From Haloferax sulfurifontis ATCC BAA-897 (GTDB taxonomy: Archaea; Halobacteriota; Halobacteria; Halobacteriales; Haloferacaceae), in contig NZ_AOLM01000028.1 of NCBI RefSeq assembly GCF_000337835.1, positions 62,001 to 126,000 of the forward strand: a stretch of 64,000 nucleotides of DNA. The letters run 5' to 3'. Positions 44,066 to 51,427 of the stretch are shown here, piece after piece; position 1 is the stretch's first letter; every line of letters begins with the position of its first letter. Under the pieces are notes generated by a model that saw only the letters and a list, made by a program, of their open reading frames with translations, searched no databases and was not told the DNA's origin. The translations under genes and the position numbers were made by a program.

Positions 44066-46717
44066 ATGTTTCCCCCGAGTTCTGGGAGCACCTCCGTCGG
44101 CGCGATTCTCTGTGTCGCGGCCGACGGCGCTGTCTCCGATTCGGCCGTCTCGGCGCTTCGGGACGCCTTCGAGCGCCCGGTCGAGCGCGCCGAGAGCGCC
44201 GCGGCCGCGCGCTCGGCGCTCGCCGACCGCGCCGTCTCCTGTCTCGTCGCCGCCGCGGACCTCCCCGACGGGCTCGACCTCGACGCGCTCGTCACCGCCG
44301 CCGACGCTCGCGCCGGGCCTCCGGTGGTCGTCTACGCCGCCGCCGGCGACGAGGCGCTCGCCGCCCGCGCCGTCTCGCTCGGCGTCGACGACTACCTGGT
44401 CCGCGACGAGGCCGACGACTCCCACGCGGCCCTCGTCGAGTCGGTCCGGACGCTCTTCGAGCGGGACGCCGACGACCGCTCCCCCGAAACCAGAAGCTAC
44501 CGCGTCATCGTCGAGGCGATGGAAGACGGTGCGTTCGTCCTCGACGAGAACCGACGTGTGGAGTACGTGAACCCCCGAATCGAGGCGATAACGGGGTGCG
44601 CATCCGAGACGCTCCGAGGCGAGCGGTTCGAGTCGCTCGTCGACGCCGGGCTGTTCCCCGCCGACGAGTACGAGCGCTACCGCGACGCCGTCTCGCGGGT
44701 CCTCTCGAAGGGCGTCACCGAGCGCCTCGACGTTCGGTTCGTCGACGCCGACGGCGTCTCGCGGCTGTTCGAACTCTCGCTTTCGCCCGTCGGCGACGGC
44801 GAGCGGGTGACCGGCGTCGTCGGCATCCCGCGGGACGTGACCGACCGCGAGACGGCCACCACCCAGCGCGGCGAACTGCTCGAACGCATGACGGACGCCT
44901 TCTTCGCGCTCGACGCCGACTGGCGCTTCGTCTACCTCAACGACCGCGCGCGAGACGTCTTCGGCGAGGTCAGAGAGCCCGACCTCGGCGAGCGCATCTG
45001 GGACCTGGTCCCGTCGCCCGACGGCGCCGAACTGTACGAGAAGTACCACGAGGCGATGCGGACCCAGGAGTCGGTGACGTTCGAGACGTACTCCGAACCG
45101 TACGACGGCTGGTTCGAGGTCCGCGCGTACCCCTCGCCGTCGGGGCTGTCGGTCTACTTCCGCGACGTGACGACGCGAAAGCGCTACCTCCACGCCCTCG
45201 AATCGACCAATCAACGCCTCGAAACGGTGTTGCAGAACCTGCCGGTCATCCTCTCGGCGTTCGACGCCGAGGGCGTGTTCACCATGTCCGAAGGGGCCGG
45301 GCTGGAGTCGCTCGACCGCGAACCCGGCGAGGCCGTCGGTCGCTCCGCCTTCGACCTGTACGACGACACGCCCGCGGCCACCGACGCCATCGCCCGCGGC
45401 CTGTCGGGCGAGGCGGTCGACGCCAGAATCGAGTACCGCGGCGCGGTGTACGACGCGTGGTACCGCCCCGTCTTCGACGACGGCGAGGTGTCGGAACTCC
45501 TCGGCGTCGCCATCGACGTCACGAACCGCGCGCGGCTCGAAGCCGGCCTCCGGTCCCTGCAAGCGGTCACGCAGGACTTCATCCTGACCGAGAGCGTCGA
45601 GGAGGTCGCGGCGCTCGCGGTCGAGGTCGTCCCCGAACTCGTGCCCGACGCCGACGCCGCCGTCTGGCTCGCCGACGACCGCGGTGGCCTGTCGCCGGCC
45701 GCTTCGAACGCGGGCAAGTTCGACTCGGGGGCACGAATCGAGGCGTCTCCGAGCGGCTTCGAGTCCGAGGCCGTCACCCGAGTCGACGCGGCGGCGGTCG
45801 ACGACCGGCTTCTGTCCCCCGACTCCGACGCGGCGTCGGTCCTGCGCGTCCCGCTCGGGAGCCACAGTCTCCTCGTCGCCTCGACCCCCGACGCGTTCCT
45901 CGACGTCGACGAGGACCTGCTCGAACTCCTCGGGTCGACGGTCACCTCCGCGCTCTCGGGGACCGTCCGCGAACAGGAGCTTCGCAACCGCGAGGCCGAC
46001 CTCGCGGCGGCCAACGAGCGGCTCGACGACTTCGTCTCCATCGTCGCCCACGACCTCCGTAACCCGCTCGCGATAGCCACCGGCTATCTCGACCTCGGGA
46101 TGGAGTCGGGCGAGCGGGCGCACCTCGAACGCGCCGCCAACGCGGTCGACCGGATGTCCGAACTGGTCGAGGAGGTCCTCGACCTCGCCCGCCAGCGGAC
46201 GCCCGTCGTCGACGCCACGCCCGTCGACCTCGCCCGCGTCGTCGACCACGCGTGGCGGTTCGTCGACACCGGCGACGCGACGCTCGTCCGCGAGGAACTG
46301 TTCACCGTCGACGGCGACGACGGCCGCCTGCTCAGGCTCTTCGAGAACCTGTTTCGGAATGCTGTGGAACACGGCTCGACGAGCCGCCGGGACACCCCCG
46401 ACGACCCCGCGGAGCGCGACACACCGCCCGACGAACCGCTCACTGTTCGCGTCGGTACGCTCGACGACCGCACCGGATTCTACGTCGCGGACAACGGCGT
46501 CGGCATCCCCGAGAACATCCGAGAGCGGGTGTTCGACCACGGCTACACCACGACGGCGCGGGGCACCGGATTCGGTCTCGCAATCGTCGACGACATCGCC
46601 GACGCCCACGGCTGGTCCGTCTCGCTCGCCGGGTCGGCCGAGGGGGGCGCGCGGTTCGAGTTCGTGACGCAGTCGGAGGGGCTGGCGGCGACCGGGTCGG
46701 CGGGGACCGACGAATGA
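44066..46717 (+). CDS. PAS/GAF sensor histidine kinase with degenerate receiver-like N terminus
   Basis: The 883-residue cytoplasmic kinase has a receiver-like segment (about 10-130) whose expected phospho-Asp position reads CLVAAADLPDG, so it may not be phosphorylated. Three PAS domains follow (about 150-270, 275-375, 385-490), then a GAF region (about 505-640), HisKA with phospho-His662 (VAHDLRNPLAIATG) and HATPase motifs (ENLFRNAVEH, DNGVGIPENI, TGFGLAIVDD). No partner response regulator is adjacent. ATG at 44066. Confidence 0.9.
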   Translation: MFPPSSGSTSVGAILCVAADGAVSDSAVSALRDAFERPVERAESAAAARSALADRAVSCLVAAADLPDGLDLDALVTAADARAGPPVVVYAAAGDEALAARAVSLGVDDYLVRDEADDSHAALVESVRTLFERDADDRSPETRSYRVIVEAMEDGAFVLDENRRVEYVNPRIEAITGCASETLRGERFESLVDAGLFPADEYERYRDAVSRVLSKGVTERLDVRFVDADGVSRLFELSLSPVGDGERVTGVVGIPRDVTDRETATTQRGELLERMTDAFFALDADWRFVYLNDRARDVFGEVREPDLGERIWDLVPSPDGAELYEKYHEAMRTQESVTFETYSEPYDGWFEVRAYPSPSGLSVYFRDVTTRKRYLHALESTNQRLETVLQNLPVILSAFDAEGVFTMSEGAGLESLDREPGEAVGRSAFDLYDDTPAATDAIARGLSGEAVDARIEYRGAVYDAWYRPVFDDGEVSELLGVAIDVTNRARLEAGLRSLQAVTQDFILTESVEEVAALAVEVVPELVPDADAAVWLADDRGGLSPAASNAGKFDSGARIEASPSGFESEAVTRVDAAAVDDRLLSPDSDAASVLRVPLGSHSLLVASTPDAFLDVDEDLLELLGSTVTSALSGTVREQELRNREADLAAANERLDDFVSIVAHDLRNPLAIATGYLDLGMESGERAHLERAANAVDRMSELVEEVLDLARQRTPVVDATPVDLARVVDHAWRFVDTGDATLVREELFTVDGDDGRLLRLFENLFRNAVEHGSTSRRDTPDDPAERDTPPDEPLTVRVGTLDDRTGFYVADNGVGIPENIRERVFDHGYTTTARGTGFGLAIVDDIADAHGWSVSLAGSAEGGARFEFVTQSEGLAATGSAGTDE

Positions 46718-46880
46718 CGCACGCGATTCCTGTCGCCGAGGGCGCGGCCTCGATACCGGCCGTGCCGAGCCACGCCCGCCCTCGATTCGACAGACAGCTG
46801 ACGACTCGGCCGCACGGTGCGGCGCTCGGTTCGCGTTCCGCACCAATCACCATTTGAGCGCCCCCCGACTAGCTTGGCGT

Positions 46881-47468
46881 ATGTGCCACGACTGCGACCG
46901 GACCGTCGCTCGTCGAACCGTGTTGTCCGCGGTCGGTGCCGCGGGCGTCGCCGCCACGGCGGGATGTCTGGGCGGCGTCGGAACCGACGGCGGCGGCGAC
47001 GCTCCCGAGGCACTCGCACTGACCGGCGGCGAGCAGTGCGACGCCTGCGGGATGGTCATCGACCAGCACCCCGGCCCCGCCGGGCAACTGTTCTACGCCG
47101 ACCACAGCCCCGAGGGCCACGACAACCCGGCGCGGTTCTGTAGCGCCTGGGAGACGTTCTCCTACGCGCTCGACCGCGAGGACGACGGGTGGCGGCTGGC
47201 CGGCGGCTACCTCACGGACTACAGCACTGTCGAGTACGACCTGTTCGACGACGGCGGGAAGACGTTCATCTCCGCGCACCTCGACGCCGACGCGTTCGCG
47301 CCGATGGACGACCTCGTCTACGTCGTCGGCACCGACGTCAACGGGTCGATGGGCCGCGATTTCGTCCCGTTTTCCGACGACGGCGACGCCGAGGCCTTCG
47401 CCGACGCGCACGACGGAACTGTCTACGAGCGCGACGAGATATCTCGCGACCTCATCGCCCGGCGCTGA
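46881..47468 (+). CDS. NosL-like copper-binding lipoprotein
   Basis: The 195-residue protein has a twin-arginine lipoprotein signal (RRTVLSAVGAAGVAATAGC, Cys29) and the NosL motif CDACGMVI, which in nitrous-oxide reductase accessory proteins binds Cu(I). No nosZ, nosD or other denitrification gene is in the window, so it may serve in general copper handling, or be a remnant. The ATG at 46881 directly precedes the signal. Confidence 0.85.
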   Translation: MCHDCDRTVARRTVLSAVGAAGVAATAGCLGGVGTDGGGDAPEALALTGGEQCDACGMVIDQHPGPAGQLFYADHSPEGHDNPARFCSAWETFSYALDREDDGWRLAGGYLTDYSTVEYDLFDDGGKTFISAHLDADAFAPMDDLVYVVGTDVNGSMGRDFVPFSDDGDAEAFADAHDGTVYERDEISRDLIARR

Positions 47469-47574
47469 GGTCTCAGACTCTCTTTTTCGGTCGTTCTCGA
47501 TTCCTTAGATTCGGAAATCACGCTCCCTTTATATGCTCTCGGCGGTCGTCCGTTCATCTGTTAGGTGAAAGACA

Positions 47575-48102
47575 ATGGCCGCTAACTCACAAATCGAGAT
47601 GCTGGGGAACAGAATGGACTTCGACTACTCGCAGGGCGTCACGGGCTACGTGCTCGTGTTGACCCGCCTCATCACCGGCTACTGGTTCTTCCACGCCGGC
47701 GTGACGAAAATCGTCGGCGAGCCGTTCAGCGCCGCGGGCTACCTCGCGAACGCCCCCGCCGCCTCGCCCCTACAGGGCTTCTTCGCGTGGACCGCCGCGA
47801 CCCCGTGGCTCCTCGACTTCACGAACTTCATGATTCCGTGGGGTGAGGCCCTCATCGGTCTCGGACTCCTCGTGGGTGCACTCGTCCGGCTCGCCGCCTT
47901 CTTCGGCGGCGTCCTGATGGTGTTCTTCTACCTGGGGAACGCCGACTGGGCCCACGGCGTGGTCAACGGCGACCTGTTCGGGCTGATGATGTTCGCCATC
48001 GTCGGGACGCTCGCGGCGGGCCGCATCCTCGGCCTCGACGCCATCATCGAGAAGATGGAGTTCGTCCGCCAGCGCCCCGCGCTCAAGTACCTCCTCGGCT
48101 GA
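47575..48102 (+). CDS. DoxX-family membrane protein
   Basis: The 175-residue protein has four hydrophobic segments and the DoxX pattern (LTRLITGYWFFHAGVTKIV, GEALIGLGLLVGALVRLAAF). DoxX proteins are quinone-linked subunits or membrane redox partners. A TATA-like TTTATATG (47528-47535) and an AGGTGA sequence 8 bases upstream of the ATG support the start. It follows the NosL-like gene but has its own promoter. Confidence 0.9.
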   Translation: MAANSQIEMLGNRMDFDYSQGVTGYVLVLTRLITGYWFFHAGVTKIVGEPFSAAGYLANAPAASPLQGFFAWTAATPWLLDFTNFMIPWGEALIGLGLLVGALVRLAAFFGGVLMVFFYLGNADWAHGVVNGDLFGLMMFAIVGTLAAGRILGLDAIIEKMEFVRQRPALKYLLG

Positions 48103-48223
48103 GTGGGATATCCTTCCCCCTCGCGGCCGTGTCGGTGCGCCGCGGTGACCCACCAACGCCACCGCACCCGGCGCGCTTCGGCGAACGAACGAACACTACG
48201 AACGACGAGACTGATTTTCCCGG

Positions 48224-49207
48224 CTACTTCCTATCGAGCCTGCTGAGCCCCCGCCAAATCGCCTCGATGAGCCGCGCTTCTCCGTCGAGCTCGCTCGTCT
48301 CGTCGTCCCCATCCGCAGAACTGCCCTGTTTCGCCGCTTCCGCACCGTCGACGTCGTCCCAGCCGCGGGCGATGGCGTCTTCGAGGACCGAAAGCGAGTG
48401 GTTCTCGAAGTTGTTCATGCCCCGGAACGATTCGAGCGCCGCCGCGGCCTCGTCGTCGAACTCGCCGCTCGGCGTTCCGTCGTAGAAGCCGAGGTCCGAC
48501 AGCGTTTCGAGGACCGCCTCGGCCGTCTCGCCCGACAGCGACCGAGTATCTTCGGGCGCTTCGCGCTCCAAGAGCGTGATGTCGTACAGCTTGAACACGC
48601 GTTCGAGTTCGTCTATCGGGTGGTCGTGGTCGTCGACGCGCACGTCGATCCAGCGGTCGTTGCCGCCGTCGTAGCCGCCCTCGGGCTTGGCGATGTACAT
48701 CGCCGCGGACTGCTCGCCGCGCTTGTCGCCGCCGGCGTCGTTGCCGGCGTGGAGCGCCGCAAGGAGGCGCTCGGGGAGGCCGCCGTCGGTCGTCTCGAAC
48801 GCCTCGGCCATCGCGTCCAGCGTCGCCTCGTTTTCGAGGATGTTCCCCTGAACGGTGTAGTGCTCTCCTTGGATGTCGCCGGCCACGTCGAAACAGTCGT
48901 CTCCGGTGAAGGCCGCGACGCTCCCGTCGGCCCCCACGACGCCGACCTGTCTGCTCGGGGCCTCGTCGTCGGCGTCGGTCAGTTCGGAAACGACTTCCTC
49001 GGCCGAGCGCCCCTCGCGCAGGAGGTCCAATCCGTCGGGGCCGTAGGCGACGTTCGCGAAGCTCTGGGTGGCGATTGCGCCGGCGTCCGCGCTGACGAAC
49101 GGGACGACGGAGCCGACGCTCACGAACTTCGATTGGACGGCCACGCCGACGGCGTCCTGTTCGGGCTCGCGGGCGACGATGGAGAAGGTCGACGGTCGCG
49201 GTGTCAT
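48224..49207 (-). CDS. DUF1028 protein with C-terminal peptidoglycan-binding-like domain
   Basis: The 327-residue protein starts with the DUF1028 domain (STFSIVAREPEQDAVGVAVQ, VGSVVPFVSADAGAIATQS), which has the Ntn-hydrolase-like fold. The C-terminal third, around residues 210-290 (TAEAVLETLSDLGFYDGTPS), resembles the putative peptidoglycan-binding domain often fused to DUF1028. It then ends in an acidic tail. Some DUF1028 members cluster with amidohydrolases or oxoprolinases; substrate unknown. ATG at 49207. Confidence 0.88.
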   Translation of the reverse strand: MTPRPSTFSIVAREPEQDAVGVAVQSKFVSVGSVVPFVSADAGAIATQSFANVAYGPDGLDLLREGRSAEEVVSELTDADDEAPSRQVGVVGADGSVAAFTGDDCFDVAGDIQGEHYTVQGNILENEATLDAMAEAFETTDGGLPERLLAALHAGNDAGGDKRGEQSAAMYIAKPEGGYDGGNDRWIDVRVDDHDHPIDELERVFKLYDITLLEREAPEDTRSLSGETAEAVLETLSDLGFYDGTPSGEFDDEAAAALESFRGMNNFENHSLSVLEDAIARGWDDVDGAEAAKQGSSADGDDETSELDGEARLIEAIWRGLSRLDRK

Positions 49208-49270
49208 GGGCGGAACCGACGGACTCCGGGCGAATAAGGATTCAGGTGTTCGGGAGAGAGCGCCCGCCCG

Positions 49271-49870
49271 TCACGCCGAGATGCGGTCGATGTGGGCGTC
49301 GATGGCCGCCCGGAGCGACCCGATTGGCTCGTCGGGCTCGAACACCGTCACCCGGCGGGCGCGCGCCCCGGTCAGAATCGAGAGGAACAACTCGGCCTCG
49401 GCGTCGGGGTCGATTGCCTCGAACTCGCTGGCCTCGATTCCGCGTTCGAGGATGTCCCGAAGGTGCGCCGTGAGTTCGTCGTCGATGTGTCGGTACTCCT
49501 CCCGGTAGGCCTCGTCGTGCCGGGCGTTCATCCGAAGTTCGAACATGGACAGTTGGAGCCGGTAGGCCTCCTCGGAGAGCGTCTCGGGGAGGAGAGCGTC
49601 GACCAGCGTTTCGAGTTCCTCTCTGGGCGTGCGGTCCCCCCGCGGGAGGCCGTCGAGGAACTCCGCGAGGACGTAGTCGAGGAAGTCGATCAGTAACTCG
49701 TCTTTCCCCTCGTAATGGTAGTACAGGAGCGCCTTGCTGTTCTCGAACTCGTCGGCGATGTCCTGCGTCGTCAGGTTGCCGTAGCCGTGTTTCCGGAGCG
49801 CCCTGTAGGTCGCCTCCATGATGCGCCGCTTCGCCGGCTCCAACTCCTCAGCCGGTCCCTCCCGTGCCAT
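49271..49870 (-). CDS. TetR-family transcriptional regulator
   Basis: Starting at the ATG at 49870 the 199-residue protein has a classic TetR helix-turn-helix: KRRIMEATYRALRKHGYGNL, then TTQDIADEFENSKALLYYHY. The C-terminal ligand/dimer domain is helical. It diverges from the third iron-type binding-protein gene across 109 bases and could regulate it or itself. Confidence 0.92.
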   Translation of the reverse strand: MAREGPAEELEPAKRRIMEATYRALRKHGYGNLTTQDIADEFENSKALLYYHYEGKDELLIDFLDYVLAEFLDGLPRGDRTPREELETLVDALLPETLSEEAYRLQLSMFELRMNARHDEAYREEYRHIDDELTAHLRDILERGIEASEFEAIDPDAEAELFLSILTGARARRVTVFEPDEPIGSLRAAIDAHIDRISA

Positions 49871-49960
49871 GTTCCGCCGGTTCTCGTTCGACGGACGTGT
49901 CGCTTTCGGCTCGTCGCGGGCGACTCCCGACGACCCCGGCGTCCGAAGCAACTTTATAAC

Positions 49961-49976
49961 TTTAGGCCAGCCTAAA
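49961..49976. promoter_or_regulatory. putative iron-box palindrome for copy 3
   Basis: TTTAGGCCAGCCTAAA ends 3 bases before the ATG at 49980, with a TATA-like TTTATAAC (49953-49960) immediately before. The arms TTTAGGC/GCCTAAA match the boxes at 37967 and 38036. The identical placement suggests the same repressor. Confidence 0.72.
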
Positions 49977-49979
49977 AAT

Positions 49980-51260
49980 ATGGCAGAAGACGACAGTCAC
50001 CGTTCCGAACTGACGCGGCGGCAGTACCTCACGTACGGGAGCGCGGTCGTCGCGGGCGGACTGGTCGCCGGGTGCGCGAGCGAGTCGACGGATTCGACGG
50101 CGACAGCGACTGCGGACGAGTCGGGAGACGCGACGGGGACGACGCCGACCGACGTACCGGAGTCTACGACCGAAGCCGAGGCGGACGATAGCTCGTACTC
50201 GGTGTCGATGGCTCCGGTCGGCGAAGTCGAGTTCGACGCCGTGCCGACGAGCGCCCTGACCTACTATCCGGTCTCGGCCGACGCGGCGGTCGCCTTCGGT
50301 CACGGCGACGCCATCACCGGCATCGGCTACGACAAGGAGCTGTTCGGCAACACGGTCGACTACTACTACGACGCGCTCGACGGCGTGGAGTTCGAGTGGG
50401 AGGACCTCGGCCGCGTCACGCCGGCGTCGAACCCGAACGCCCTCGACAGAGAACTGTTCTACGAACTGGACAGCGACGTTCACTTCCTCGACCCGTGTCT
50501 CCTCCGGAGTCCCTCGTTCGACTGGACCGAAGACGAGGTTGCGTCAATCGCGGCCGACGTGGGGCCGTGGTTCGGCAACTACTACAGCCGGACGAACGCC
50601 GACCCGCCGGAGCCTTGCCGCGACCGCTACGAGCACTACACGCTCTGGGAGTACCTCGGTCACATCGCGGCGGTGTTCCGGGAAGGAGAGCGCTACCGGG
50701 CGTTCAAGTCGCTCCGGGACGACCTCGTCGCCCGGATACGGGCCGACCTCCCGCCGGCGTCCGAGCGGCCGTCGCTCGCGGTCGTCGCCTACACCGGCGG
50801 GACGTTCTGGCCGTACGACTTCACGGGGGACGGCTACCTCTGGGCGCACCTCCGCCCGTTCGGGATGCGGAACGCCTTCGCGGCGACCGACGCCCAGACC
50901 GGGTCGGACGGTTCGTACGACTACGAGGCGATGGTCGAGACCGCGCCCGACGTCGTCCTCCGGTACTGGGGGACCGCGCTCGGCGACTCGTTCCGCTCGA
51001 ACCGCGAGGAGGTGCTCTCGGACCCCCTCGCTGACGAGGTGCCCGCGTTCCGCGACGGCCGGTACCACCCGTCCGGAAACGGGATGCAGGGGCCGATTAT
51101 GAACCTGTTCCAGCTGGAGATGACCGCCAAACAGCTCTTCCCCGAGCGGTTCGGCGCGTGGCCCGGCTACGGCGACGGCGAGTCGTACCCCGAGATTCCC
51201 GACGACGAACGGCTGTTCGACCGCGAGCGCGTCGCCGACATCGTCGCCGGCGAGTTCTGA
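49980..51260 (+). CDS. iron/siderophore-type ABC transporter substrate-binding lipoprotein (copy 3)
   Basis: The 426-residue protein shares length and domain pattern with copies 1 and 2: TAT signal RRQYLTYGSAVVAGGLVAGC (lipobox Cys32), Thr/Ser linker, binding domain with GPWFGNYYSRTNADPPEPCR, and NLFQLEMTAKQLFPERFGAW. The frame is open upstream to 49818, but the ATG at 49980 fits the signal peptide and lies just past the iron box. It is 12 kb from the other pair and again has no permease gene next to it. Confidence 0.88.
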   Translation: MAEDDSHRSELTRRQYLTYGSAVVAGGLVAGCASESTDSTATATADESGDATGTTPTDVPESTTEAEADDSSYSVSMAPVGEVEFDAVPTSALTYYPVSADAAVAFGHGDAITGIGYDKELFGNTVDYYYDALDGVEFEWEDLGRVTPASNPNALDRELFYELDSDVHFLDPCLLRSPSFDWTEDEVASIAADVGPWFGNYYSRTNADPPEPCRDRYEHYTLWEYLGHIAAVFREGERYRAFKSLRDDLVARIRADLPPASERPSLAVVAYTGGTFWPYDFTGDGYLWAHLRPFGMRNAFAATDAQTGSDGSYDYEAMVETAPDVVLRYWGTALGDSFRSNREEVLSDPLADEVPAFRDGRYHPSGNGMQGPIMNLFQLEMTAKQLFPERFGAWPGYGDGESYPEIPDDERLFDRERVADIVAGEF

Positions 51261-51427
51261 CGGGCGGCCGAGCGAGGGCCGGTCCAACTCGGTCGCCCAA
51301 CTCGGTCGCCCCCGTCGCGCCGTCGTTCCCGTTATTAGATTCGAAACTAGCGGCGTCGATTCCCGGTCCCTAACTATAGAGGTCGAACTTATGTATCGCC
51401 GCGAATGTTATTATTTGGTAACTATCG

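Noticed and set aside
43727-46846. 1039-codon minus-strand open frame
   Set aside because: It covers the PAS kinase in antisense. High G+C produces long stop-free shadows; the Arg/Val/Gly-rich protein has no recognisable domain.
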